From: Streptomyces olivochromogenes
Lineage (GTDB): Bacteria; Actinomycetota; Actinomycetes; Streptomycetales; Streptomycetaceae
DNA: 64,000 nucleotides
Assembly (NCBI RefSeq): GCF_001514115.1
Contig: NZ_KQ948475.1
Coordinates: forward strand, 82,010-146,009
Reading direction: 5' to 3'
The position numbers were made by a program, and so were the translations under genes. Position 1 is the stretch's first letter. Each line of letters opens with the position of its first letter. The notes below the pieces were generated by a model. That model did not search any database. It was not told the origin of the DNA and was given only the letters and a program-made list of their open reading frames with translations. Shown here piece after piece: positions 1 to 7,972 of this stretch.

Positions 1-1766
1 GCCAGATCGCGCCGGAGCAGACCGATGGTGCCCGCCTGCAGCAGGTCGAGCCAGTCGGGGTTGCCCGCCAGCGCGTCGGGGTCGGACGCGTGGTGCAGCT
101 GCTCGCCGGCCAGCCGGGCGTCCAGGAACGACGGCCAGACCCGCTTGGCGACGGTCTCGGCCGCCTGCCGGGTGCTGTCGCCGCCGGACGTCTCGGCGCC
201 GACCAGTGCCTGGACGTAGTCGGCGATGTCGCTCTCGCTGTCCGTCTCGTCGGTACGCAGCACGGACGCCGTGGGAAAGACCTCCCGGAGCGCGCCGAGC
301 AGCCCCGCCTCCCGCCCCGCGGGGCCGGGAGGGGCGGCGTGGTCCGCACGGGGACGGCTGCTGCGTACGCCGATCAGCAGCCGCAGGGACCGCTGTCGCT
401 CCGCCCTGCGCTGGCCGGGCAGGGCGGGGGCGGCGCCGCAGTGGGCGGTGAGCGGGGCGAGGACGTCCCTGACCACGCGGAAGGGTTCGACGGACTCGTC
501 CAGGCCGTCGAGGACGAGCGTGACCGGGTCGCCCGGCTCGTCCAGATGAGCCAGCAGCTGGGCGCGGCGCAGTTCCACCGGGTCGTCGGTCGGCCCGGCC
601 GGGCGCGGCGGCAGTTCCAGGGCGCGCAACAGGTCGCCGAGCACGTCGGAGACGGTGCGGTGGCGGGCCAGTACGGCGGCGGTGACGGAGCCCTCGGGCG
701 GGACGGTCTCGGGCGCGGCCGAGCGCAGCGCGCGGCCGTAGCGCGGGTCGTCGCGGAACAGCGGGTCGCTGAGCGTCACGGCCCGCGCCAGCACGGCCGA
801 CTTGCCGCTCCCGGCGGTTCCGGTCAGCAGCAGGACACCGCGGGGACGGCCGAGGAACGCGGTGATGGCCCGGCCCAGTGCCTCGCGACCGCTGAAGTAC
901 CAGCCGGGGTCGGTCTCCTGGGGGCGGCCGCTGGCGCGGTCGAGCCAGTGGTCGACCTCGTCGGCGGGGGTGGCGACCTGGCGGCGGGCGGGCCCCACCA
1001 GTTCCCGTAGGGGCCGGTAGCCGGGGTTCGGCAGACAGGGCGTCAGGGCGGTCTGGCCGCCGCCGTCCAGGACCCGCTTGAGCCGGTGCTTGCGCCGCTC
1101 GGTGTCGGTGCCGAGTTCGCTCTCGAACTCCGTCATCAGATGGGCGACGCTCAGCCAGGGCGTGGTGATCTGGGCGGTGGTGCGCAGCCGCTCCAGCACT
1201 CGGCGCAGCACCGAGGGGAACTGCCGTACCTGGACCAGCTGGTCGTGCGCGCAGGTGGCGACGACGTCCAGGCTGCCGCCGGTGCGCCGGCTCGGCAGGA
1301 TCTCCTGGTGCAGCTTCTCCAGCTCCTCGGCGATCCCGGCCGCGTAGCAGGTGTTGATGACGACCAGGACGTGTTCGGCGCGGGAGTCGAGGGCGGCGGC
1401 GACGATCTCGCTGGTGCGGATGGCCGTGGCCAGCTGGCGCCGGGGTTCGGTCCTCGGCAGCTGGAGGAAGTGGGTGCGGGAGGCGCCCAGTTGACCGTGT
1501 CCCGTGATGAAGACGACCAGGGCGCGGCCGCGCATCTCGCGCACCTCGCTCTCGTGCAGGAAGCGCTCCACGTCGTAGCGCTCGCGCAGCTCCGGCGCGG
1601 GGACGTGGGTGAAGGGCTCCGGTGCCCCCGGGGCGCACCACCAGTCGGCCACGACGGACAGCTGCTCGTCGATGCCGGCGGTGAACTCCGTGTCCCCGTC
1701 GCCGTAGTCACGGACGGCGAGGGTCAACAGGGTGCGTCGCGCGGAGTCCTCCTCCACGGTGTTCAC
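1..1766 (-). CDS. Caspase-like peptidase / P-loop NTPase fusion (partial)
   Basis: The gene runs off the left edge, so its C-terminus is missing. The first ~220 residues look like a caspase-fold (peptidase C14/CHAT-like) domain. It has a hydrophobic strand ending in ITGHG, with the presumed catalytic His near residue 90, and a second strand ending in VVINTCYAAG, with the presumed catalytic Cys near residue 140. A linker leads to a P-loop NTPase with a Walker A motif GTAGSGKS near residue 318 and a Walker B-like LVLDGLDE further on, as in STAND ATPases. Related actinobacterial proteins often end in WD40 or other repeats, which cannot be seen here. The start is one of two GTG codons (1766 or 1757). 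It is transcribed divergently from the lipase at 1873. By family analogy it would be a signal-activated protease in stress or defence; the actual role is inferred. Confidence 0.75.
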   Translation of the reverse strand, partial: MNTVEEDSARRTLLTLAVRDYGDGDTEFTAGIDEQLSVVADWWCAPGAPEPFTHVPAPELRERYDVERFLHESEVREMRGRALVVFITGHGQLGASRTHFLQLPRTEPRRQLATAIRTSEIVAAALDSRAEHVLVVINTCYAAGIAEELEKLHQEILPSRRTGGSLDVVATCAHDQLVQVRQFPSVLRRVLERLRTTAQITTPWLSVAHLMTEFESELGTDTERRKHRLKRVLDGGGQTALTPCLPNPGYRPLRELVGPARRQVATPADEVDHWLDRASGRPQETDPGWYFSGREALGRAITAFLGRPRGVLLLTGTAGSGKSAVLARAVTLSDPLFRDDPRYGRALRSAAPETVPPEGSVTAAVLARHRTVSDVLGDLLRALELPPRPAGPTDDPVELRRAQLLAHLDEPGDPVTLVLDGLDESVEPFRVVRDVLAPLTAHCGAAPALPGQRRAERQRSLRLLIGVRSSRPRADHAAPPGPAGREAGLLGALREVFPTASVLRTDETDSESDIADYVQALVGAETSGGDSTRQAAETVAKRVWPSFLDARLAGEQLHHASDPDALAGNPDWLDLLQAGTIGLLRRDL

Positions 1767-1872
1767 CGACGCTCGGCCCGCCGTGGCCTGCCCCGTATCG
1801 CCGGCGTCCCCCGGCTCCCCGATCCTGACAAGCCCGCCCGCCCGCCCTCGCATGCTCTCTATTCTTCCCGCC

Positions 1873-3369
1873 ATGACCGAGCCGTCGCAGCCCAATACCG
1901 CAGGCCGCCGCCTGGACGAGCGGCCCTACCGCCTCCCCGGCCTCTCCCCGAACACGACGCAGGACGCCGTCGTCGTCGTTCCCGGCATCATGGGGAGCGA
2001 GTTGTACGACACCGAGTCCGGCGATGTCGTCTGGGGCCTCGCGAACGCCGGATGGCTGCTGAAGGCGTGGACGGCGCCCCGGGGCTTACGCGCTCTGCAC
2101 CTCACGCCCGACGAACGCGAGGGCCGCCTCGGCCGCATCCGGGCCCGGCGCCTGCTGCGCACCCCCGCCTGGAGCCCGTTCCTGCGCGGCATCGAGCCCT
2201 ACAACGACCTGGTGGCGACCGTCACCCGGAGCGTGGCCGACCCGGAGGCCGTGCTGCCCTTCGCCTACGACTGGCGGCTGTCGGTCGCCACGAACGCCCG
2301 GTTCCTCGCCGAGGCGGCGCGTGACCACCTGGAGCGGTGGCGGCGGCACCCCGCACACGCGCTCGCCCGCAAGCACCGGGTCGACGAACGAGAGGGGCGG
2401 CTCGTCTTCGTCGCGCACTCCATGGGCGGACTGCTCACCCTCGCCGCTCTCACCGACGGCCCCGACGGCGACCTCGCGGCGGACACCCGTGGGGTGCTCA
2501 CCCTCGGTACGCCCTTCCAGGGGGCGGTGGCCGCCGCCGCGATCCTCAACACCGGGCAGGGCACGCCGGTTCCGCTGCCGCACGGCAGGCTCAGGAGACT
2601 CGCGTACACCATGCCGGGCCTGCACGACCTGCTCCCGACGTTCCCCTGTCTCGACGAGGGCCTGAACATCCGCGGGCTCAGCCCCACGGACATCGCCGAC
2701 CTGGGCGGCGACAAGGATCTGGCCGTCGACTCCCAGACCCTGCACGACACCCTGCGCGGGCGGGCGCTGCCCGGGCACCGGGCGCTGGTGGGCATCAGCC
2801 AGCCCACCCTCCAGTCCCTGACCCTCCATCAGGGGGTGGTGACCGCCTCCGAGCACTGCTACCGCGAGCACAGCGACGGCGAGCTGATGCGCGACGAGAC
2901 CGGCGCCCCGCGCCGCTTCGACGTGGGCGGCGACGGCACCGTACACAAGGAGTCCGCGGCCTCTCCCCTGAACCGCGCCATCGTGCCCCTCGCGCTGCAG
3001 CACGGTGCGCTGGCCCAGGGGGAGGCCGCGCTGGAGGCGGTGACCTCGTTCCTGGAGGAGGACGAGCACCTCGGTCCCCCGCAGGCCGGGGCACGGGTCG
3101 GCATCGAGGTCCCGGACCTCGTCGCGCCGGGCACGCCCTGGACGGTCCGGGTGCGCGGCGTCGACAGTCCCGCGGGGCTGGACTGCGCGGTCGAGGAGGT
3201 CGGCGGGGCCTTCGCCGGACCGGCCCGGCTGTACGGCGACGACGACCACCTCGCGGCCCGTGTCACCGTGCCCGCGCCCGGCCTCTACCGGGTCACCCTG
3301 GACACGGGCGACGCCACTCCGCTGACCCAACTCGTCCTCGCGGCCCCCGACGAGCGGGACGACGGCTGA
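1873..3369 (+). CDS. LCAT-family lipase/acyltransferase-like hydrolase
   Basis: A 498-residue alpha/beta hydrolase of the lecithin:cholesterol acyltransferase type. The N-terminal strand VVVVPGIMGSEL is typical of LCAT-like lipases. The nucleophile elbow AHSMGG places the catalytic Ser near residue 183. A late GDGTVH segment carries the expected acid/His region (LCATs show GDGTV). About 100 residues at the C-terminus form an extra beta-rich domain. There is no signal peptide, so it is probably cytoplasmic. An ATG at 1852 is also in frame, and neither start has a good ribosome-binding site, so the start is uncertain. It diverges from the caspase-like gene across roughly 100 bp, so shared regulation is possible. 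The substrate is unknown. Confidence 0.8.
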   Translation: MTEPSQPNTAGRRLDERPYRLPGLSPNTTQDAVVVVPGIMGSELYDTESGDVVWGLANAGWLLKAWTAPRGLRALHLTPDEREGRLGRIRARRLLRTPAWSPFLRGIEPYNDLVATVTRSVADPEAVLPFAYDWRLSVATNARFLAEAARDHLERWRRHPAHALARKHRVDEREGRLVFVAHSMGGLLTLAALTDGPDGDLAADTRGVLTLGTPFQGAVAAAAILNTGQGTPVPLPHGRLRRLAYTMPGLHDLLPTFPCLDEGLNIRGLSPTDIADLGGDKDLAVDSQTLHDTLRGRALPGHRALVGISQPTLQSLTLHQGVVTASEHCYREHSDGELMRDETGAPRRFDVGGDGTVHKESAASPLNRAIVPLALQHGALAQGEAALEAVTSFLEEDEHLGPPQAGARVGIEVPDLVAPGTPWTVRVRGVDSPAGLDCAVEEVGGAFAGPARLYGDDDHLAARVTVPAPGLYRVTLDTGDATPLTQLVLAAPDERDDG

Positions 3370-3476
3370 GACTGCCCCGCAACCTGCGCCGACTAGGGTG
3401 TCGACACGAATCGAACGCGGAATGGTTCGAACCGGTCCGGAGGGAGCCCTCCGGAAGGAACGGCAAGGGGCACGCG

Positions 3477-5009
3477 GTGGCGGACGAGGGGCGGCTGGTC
3501 GCCGGGCGCTACCGGCTGATCGAACAGATCGGCCGTGGCGGCATGGGCACGGTGTGGCGTGCCGAGGACGAGGTTCTCAGCAGGGAGGTCGCGGTCAAGC
3601 GGCTGCATGTCCAGCGGCACCTGACCGACGACGAGCTCGCCACCCTGCACGAACGCACCCGCCGCGAGGCGCGCAGCGCCGCCCGTATCGCCCATCCTCA
3701 CGTGGTCGTCGTGCACGACGTGGTGGACGACGAGGGGCTGCCCTGCATCGTCATGGAGTACGTGCACTCCACGACCCTCGCCGCCCTGCTCGCGGACGGC
3801 GGCGCGGTGCCGCCCACCGAGGCCGCCCGGATCGGCCTCGGCATGGTCGCCGCGCTGCGGGCCGCGCACGCCGCCGGGGTGCTGCACCGTGACGTCAAGC
3901 CGGGCAACGTCCTGCTCGGCGCCGACGGCCGCGTCGTCCTCACCGACTTCGGCATCGCCATGGCGACCGGCACCTCGACGCTGACCAAGACCGGCGAGAT
4001 CATCGGCTCGATCGACTACATCGCGCCCGAACGGATGCGGGGCAAGAAGCCCGGACCCGCCGCGGACCTGTGGGCGCTCGGGGCGACCCTCTACCAGTCC
4101 GTCGAGGGGCGGCCCCCGTTCCGCAAGGCCACGGCCGTGGAGACGGCGTACGCCATCGCCGTCGACCCGGTCGACCCCATGAAGCAGGCCGGGCCGCTGG
4201 AACCCCTCATCGACGCGCTGCTCGCGAAGGAACCGCAGGAGCGCCCGTCGGCGGAGGAGGTGGAGCGGGTTCTGAGGGAAGTGGTGTCGGGGGTACCGAC
4301 GCAGCTGACGCCCACGCGCCAGGTACCGGCACCGATACCAGCACCGATACCGGCGCCGGCGCAGTCTCCGGAGACCGCGACGACGGTGGCACCGGCACGG
4401 GAAGACGCACCGCCCCGGTCTCGCGCGCGCCGGGTGGCCCTCTGGAGCGCGCTGGCCGTGGTGGTGGCGGCCGTGACGGTGGCGGGAGGGTGGTCCATGA
4501 CCCGGGACGGCAAGAGCGGCGGCACCCACCACAAAGCCGCCGCTTCCGCCTCCACGCCCCCGGCCGTTCCCGCGGGCTACCACCTGGTCACGGAGAAGAA
4601 GCTGGGCGTCTCCTTCCCGGTCCCGGACGGCTGGAAGCGCGGCAAGGCGAGCTCCGAACAGGTCACCTACGCCGACGAGACCGGTCTCGTCGGCCTCACG
4701 ATCGGCATGGTCGAGCCGGCGGGCGCGAACCCCGAGTCGCACTTCACGAACATCGAGGCGAACACCAAGCTCAACTACCCCTCCTCGTACCGGAAACTGC
4801 GCATGCAGCGCACCACGTTCCAGGAGAAGCCCGCGGCCGTGTGGGAGTTCACCTTCAAGGGCCGGGTCCGGGCGTTCCGCGCCATCGACCTGGGCTTCGG
4901 GCAGGAGGGCGGCCGGGAGTACGACATCTACCTCTCGGCTCCGGACCTCAAGTGGGACACCTTCCGCCCGGTCTTCGACACGGTCTCGGCGGGCTTCCGG
5001 GTCGGCTGA
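3477..5009 (+). CDS. Membrane Ser/Thr protein kinase (PknB-type)
   Basis: A 510-residue Hanks-type kinase. The GTG start is preceded by AAGGGG. The glycine loop GRGGMGTV, the Lys in VAVK (residue 41), the catalytic loop HRDVKPGN (Asp near 139) and DFG are all intact, so it should be active. A Pro/Ala-rich linker rich in PIPAP follows the catalytic domain, then one transmembrane helix near residues 321-343. The ~165-residue extracellular domain has no PASTA repeats and opens with a segment reading GYHLVTEKKLGVSFPVPDGW, a pattern seen in other Streptomyces kinases. The architecture suggests that an extracellular signal controls phosphorylation in the cytoplasm. No partner gene is adjacent; the convergent neighbour is a universal stress protein. 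Confidence 0.93.
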   Translation: MADEGRLVAGRYRLIEQIGRGGMGTVWRAEDEVLSREVAVKRLHVQRHLTDDELATLHERTRREARSAARIAHPHVVVVHDVVDDEGLPCIVMEYVHSTTLAALLADGGAVPPTEAARIGLGMVAALRAAHAAGVLHRDVKPGNVLLGADGRVVLTDFGIAMATGTSTLTKTGEIIGSIDYIAPERMRGKKPGPAADLWALGATLYQSVEGRPPFRKATAVETAYAIAVDPVDPMKQAGPLEPLIDALLAKEPQERPSAEEVERVLREVVSGVPTQLTPTRQVPAPIPAPIPAPAQSPETATTVAPAREDAPPRSRARRVALWSALAVVVAAVTVAGGWSMTRDGKSGGTHHKAAASASTPPAVPAGYHLVTEKKLGVSFPVPDGWKRGKASSEQVTYADETGLVGLTIGMVEPAGANPESHFTNIEANTKLNYPSSYRKLRMQRTTFQEKPAAVWEFTFKGRVRAFRAIDLGFGQEGGREYDIYLSAPDLKWDTFRPVFDTVSAGFRVG

Positions 5010-5052
5010 GCCCGGACGGCGGGATCGGGGCAGCGAGGGTCGGGGCAGCGGT

Positions 5053-5589
5053 TCAGGACCTGCCGTCCGTCAGTTCGCTGGCGTCGAGCGGCAGGCGCAG
5101 GCTCACCCGGCGGCGTACGGAGGCGAGTTCGCGGTGCAGCGGTGAGCGCGGTACGGCCAGCACCGGGCAGGCGGCGTACGCGAGGCAGTAGCGCGCGACG
5201 GACGGGAACAGCGCCCGGCGCATCCGGCCGCGTCGCCCGCCGCCGATCACCAGGAGGTCGCCGATCCGGTCGGCGGTCCGCACCAGGGCGCGCCCCGGCC
5301 GGTCCCACAGGACCAGCCCCCGGTACGGCACCCCGGGCCCGTCGTCGCCGAAGGCCGTGGCGAGGGCGGTGAGGAGCCGGTCGTCCGCCATCTGCCGGAA
5401 CTCGGTCATCGGCGGCGCGAGCATCGAACTCGGGTGGGCGAGCGCGCCGCGCGGCGGTTCCCAGGCACCCACGACCAGCAGCACGGCGCCGGTGCGGCGT
5501 GCCTCGAACGCGCCCCGGTGCAGCGCCGCCAGACTCCCCGGCGAACCGCTCACCCCCACGACGACCCGCCGCCGCTCTCCCTCGCCCAT
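5053..5589 (-). CDS. Universal stress protein (UspA family)
   Basis: A single-domain universal stress protein of 178 residues. It opens with the strand RRVVVGVSGSPGS and carries the ATP-binding signature as GGGRRGRMRRALFPSVARY followed by CPVLAVP, matching the G-x2-G-x9-G pattern loosely. The ATG at 5589 was chosen because the homology begins there and GAGGGG lies upstream; the longer reading frame adds a low-complexity N-terminus. Such proteins usually bind ATP and are induced under dormancy or stress. It converges with the kinase gene, with about 40 bp between the two stops. Confidence 0.85.
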   Translation of the reverse strand: MGEGERRRVVVGVSGSPGSLAALHRGAFEARRTGAVLLVVGAWEPPRGALAHPSSMLAPPMTEFRQMADDRLLTALATAFGDDGPGVPYRGLVLWDRPGRALVRTADRIGDLLVIGGGRRGRMRRALFPSVARYCLAYAACPVLAVPRSPLHRELASVRRRVSLRLPLDASELTDGRS

Positions 5590-5787
5590 CGCTCGCTCAC
5601 CCCTCGGCGTACGTCGACACGGGTATCCGCGTTCCATCGAACGCGGGGGGAGGGCGGCGGGCCAGGGGGTTGGCGGTGACCTGACGTGGTCCCGACCGTT
5701 CATGACACTTCGGCACACTCCTCTGTCGTCCGCCCCGGTCGTCGGAGCTCGCGACGACCGGGGCGGGGGCGGTTGAGGTGCCTTGGA

Positions 5788-6294
5788 TCAGCCGGCGCAG
5801 AGGGTCAGGTTGATCGTGTCGCCGATGGACACGGTCTTCGGGCTGTGCGGGTCGACCGAGTGGACCGAGCCCGGCTTGCCGTTCTTGCCGCAGTCCACCT
5901 TGCTGACCGTGCCGAGCTTGAGCTGGGACTTCATCAGCAACTGCTTGGCGAAGTCCAGGTCGAGGCCGGCGAACTCGCGCTTGATTTTGCTGCCGTTGAC
6001 CAGAACGGTGGTGGCGTCGTCGCCGGTCGCGGTGGTCGCGGCGGCGGGCCGGGAGGCGTCCGAACCGTTGGAGACGGCGGTGGCCAGGGCGGTGCCGCCG
6101 CCGGCCACGATCAGGGCGGCGGCGAGACCCGCGATGGCCGTGACGCGCTTGCGGCGGGTCTTGCGGACGATGCCGACGGTGTCGACGGACGGCGCGTCGG
6201 CGGAGTTCGCGAGTGCGTTCATGGCGTTCACCAGTTCCTCTTCGAAGGGTGTGTAACCGGTGCGGCTGGAAGGCCGTGCATCGTGTGAAGTCAT
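5788..6294 (-). CDS. Membrane PASTA-domain protein, putative anti-sigma partner
   Basis: A 168-residue protein with a short cytoplasmic N-terminus, one transmembrane helix near residues 48-75 and a single extracellular PASTA domain. The domain reads LDFAKQLLMKSQLKLGTVSK with later SVDPHSPKTVSIGDTINL, a clear match to the PASTA pattern. PASTA domains bind muropeptides or beta-lactams. The start codon overlaps the stop of the upstream ECF sigma gene (ATGA), so the two are translationally coupled. This suggests it holds the sigma factor through its cytoplasmic N-terminus (FEEELVNAMNAL) and releases it on a cell-wall signal. There is no zinc-binding anti-sigma motif (HxxxCxxC), so the anti-sigma role is an inference from position. 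Two Cys flank the PASTA fold and may form a disulfide. Confidence 0.8.
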   Translation of the reverse strand: MTSHDARPSSRTGYTPFEEELVNAMNALANSADAPSVDTVGIVRKTRRKRVTAIAGLAAALIVAGGGTALATAVSNGSDASRPAAATTATGDDATTVLVNGSKIKREFAGLDLDFAKQLLMKSQLKLGTVSKVDCGKNGKPGSVHSVDPHSPKTVSIGDTINLTLCAG

Positions 6295-6863
6295 CGGTTT
6301 CCTTCCGTGGGCCGCTGCGGTGAAGGGCCGGGGAGCGCGGGGAACTGGCTTCTCAGCTTCTCGATCCCACGAGCGAGCTGGGACCGTACGGTACTTGCCG
6401 AGATCTTCAGGTCGGCCGCGATCTCCGCATCCGACAGATCGTGGAAGTACCGCAGGACCACGACCGTGCGCATACGCATCGGCAGCTGCTGAAGGGCGCG
6501 AACGAGCTGGTCCCTGCTGTCTATCTGCCCGTACTCGTCCCCCGGAGCGGCCCGGTCGCCGCCGCTGTCGGGGTGCGGGGTCGTGCGGCGGAATCTTCGC
6601 CAACGGTCGTTCGCCAGGTTCACCATGATCCGGCGCACATAGGCGTCGGGGGCGTCCTTGGCGGCGATCGTGCGCCACTTGCGGCAGGTCCGTTCCAGGG
6701 TCTCCTGGAGCAGGTCCTCCGCGGCTTCGCGGTTTCCCGTCAAGACGAGGGCGCCACGGAACAGGGCGGCCGACCGGGCGGCGACGAAGGCGGGAAAGTC
6801 CATGTCCAGCGACTCGGTCCCGCCGCGCTCGGCGCCCAGCTTCCACTCGGTTGCCAGATCCAC
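6291..6863 (-). CDS. ECF RNA polymerase sigma factor (SigE family)
   Basis: A 190-residue ECF sigma factor. Region 2 covers FVAARSAALFRGALVLTGNR to DAYVRRIMVNLANDRWRR, and region 4 covers LPMRMRTVVVLRYFHDLSDA with the helix-turn-helix SASTVRSQLARGIEKL. The GTG at 6863 was chosen because GGAGG sits five bases upstream; an in-frame ATG at 6803 lacks such a site. Its last codon overlaps the start of the PASTA gene (ATGA), giving a sigma/anti-sigma style pair. The upstream region carries six 11-bp repeats (6959-7024) that may control this gene, the divergent operon, or both. Confidence 0.92.
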   Translation of the reverse strand: MDLATEWKLGAERGGTESLDMDFPAFVAARSAALFRGALVLTGNREAAEDLLQETLERTCRKWRTIAAKDAPDAYVRRIMVNLANDRWRRFRRTTPHPDSGGDRAAPGDEYGQIDSRDQLVRALQQLPMRMRTVVVLRYFHDLSDAEIAADLKISASTVRSQLARGIEKLRSQFPALPGPSPQRPTEGNR

Positions 6864-6958
6864 ACGCTCCTCCCTTCCTGTCACCCCTCCACGACGGGGC
6901 GGCCCCCTCGTCTGCTGCACGGCGGAGATGAGAGCTGGGTCACAGCGGCCGTATCGGA

Positions 6959-7024
6959 TCGGCATGCGGTCGGTATGCGCTCGGTATGTGGTCGGTATGC
7001 AGTAGGCATGCACTCGGCATGTAC
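6959..7024. repeat. Six 11-bp direct repeats in a divergent promoter region
   Basis: Six consecutive 11-bp units with consensus TCGGYATGYNN begin at 6959, 6970, 6981, 6992, 7003 and 7014. The only core departure is TAGG instead of TCGG in unit 5. The period matches one DNA helical turn, so all units face the same side. They lie between the ECF sigma gene (minus) and the SAV_915 operon (plus). This resembles the 11-bp spacing of SARP heptamer sites or a cooperative regulator array; the binder is unknown. Confidence 0.85.
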
Positions 7025-7106
7025 ACGGTCCGGCAGACTGACATAGCGGGATTTGCCCTCGTGGCCGGTCGTTAGGGTGAGCGCGCCAAAACGTCCGGGC
7101 CGAACC

Positions 7107-7670
7107 ATGCCCACGGTGAAGAGTGAAGAGGTGACGGCGGTGGGGGCGCCGATACGGTCGCACATTTCCGACTACGCCGAGACCGGGCCGGCCGAGCCCT
7201 CGGCCGGGGCCGGTTCCTCGGCGTCGGAACCTCGTCCGTCGAACCCGGAGCCGCGTCGTTCGCGCCTGCTCGACTACGCCGAGGCGGAGCCGCCCGTACG
7301 GCCGGACGCGGAGGGACGGCAGGCCCCGAAGCCCGGCGTTCCGGCGTACCACACCCCCGTGCTCGTCCCGGCCCATCCGCGCTACGTCGACGTGCTGGAC
7401 GCCTCCGGCCGCCCCACCCGCGTGCCCTTCATCGCCTACGAACTGTTCGAGCACCCCACGGACGGGACCGTGGCCCTCGCCTTCACCACGCCGGCCCGGC
7501 TGGTGGCCGCGCTCGGCGAGGCCCAGCCGTGGGTCGCCACGTCGATCGGGCCGCTGGCCGAGGGTGTGCGCGAGCACGGTGTCACCGTCCGCGTCGACCC
7601 GCGCGTCGCGCCCGGACTCCACAACTGGCAGCCGGACGATCTGGCCGCCTACGCAAGGGAGGTGCGCTGA
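7107..7670 (+). CDS. SAV_915-family (SseB-like) protein
   Basis: A protein of up to 187 residues. The first ~75 residues are low complexity, with a twice-occurring phrase like SHISDYAE / SRLLDYAE, probably a flexible region. The folded part starts near TPVLVPAHPRYVDVLDASGR and matches the SAV_915/SseB N-terminal family often encoded beside WXG100-type genes in Streptomyces. Function is not known. The start may be ATG 7107 or GTG 7131, which has GAAGAG directly upstream. The stop overlaps the next start as TGATG, so this is the first gene of a coupled operon with the two Esx-like genes. Confidence 0.75.
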   Translation: MPTVKSEEVTAVGAPIRSHISDYAETGPAEPSAGAGSSASEPRPSNPEPRRSRLLDYAEAEPPVRPDAEGRQAPKPGVPAYHTPVLVPAHPRYVDVLDASGRPTRVPFIAYELFEHPTDGTVALAFTTPARLVAALGEAQPWVATSIGPLAEGVREHGVTVRVDPRVAPGLHNWQPDDLAAYAREVR

Positions 7671-7972
7671 TGCCGCCCGACTTCAAGGCGGTCCTGAGTG
7701 ACCTCACCTCGACGTCCAAGACCTTCCACGACGAGGCCACCCACTACCGGAACCTGCACGACCAGATCGCTCCGCCCGTCGTCAGCGGCGGTGACAGCGG
7801 CCTCGACCACGCCATCAAAGAGGTCGCCGACCTCATCGTCGCCCTGCACACCGGCTTCGCCGACCGGCTGGACGACCACGGCGACAAGGTGGCGTACGCC
7901 CGCGACTCGTTCCAGCGGCACGACATCGACGTACACGGTCTGTTCGAGGACCTGATGGTGGGGGACGGCTGA
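7670..7972 (+). CDS. DUF6317-type small helical protein (Esx-like partner)
   Basis: A 100-residue, mostly helical acidic protein of the size class of type VII secretion partners (about 100 residues). It lacks the W-x-G turn and resembles DUF6317. Its start and stop both overlap neighbouring genes (TGATG at 7668-7672, TGATG at 7970-7974), so it is made in fixed ratio with the 429-residue WXG protein downstream. By analogy with EsxA/EsxB-type partners it may form a helical dimer with the N-terminal domain of that protein for export. The partner role is inferred from position and size. Confidence 0.72.
   Translation: MPPDFKAVLSDLTSTSKTFHDEATHYRNLHDQIAPPVVSGGDSGLDHAIKEVADLIVALHTGFADRLDDHGDKVAYARDSFQRHDIDVHGLFEDLMVGDG

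Noticed and set aside
90..1010. Long plus-strand ORF at the left edge
   Set aside because: It is antisense to the caspase-like/NTPase gene, whose minus-strand frame shows recognisable motifs; the plus frame has only Arg/Gly/Ala-rich composition.
2337..3476. Upstream extension of the kinase reading frame
   Set aside because: It overlaps the lipase gene in another frame and is low complexity; the kinase homology begins at the GTG at 3477 with a ribosome-binding site.
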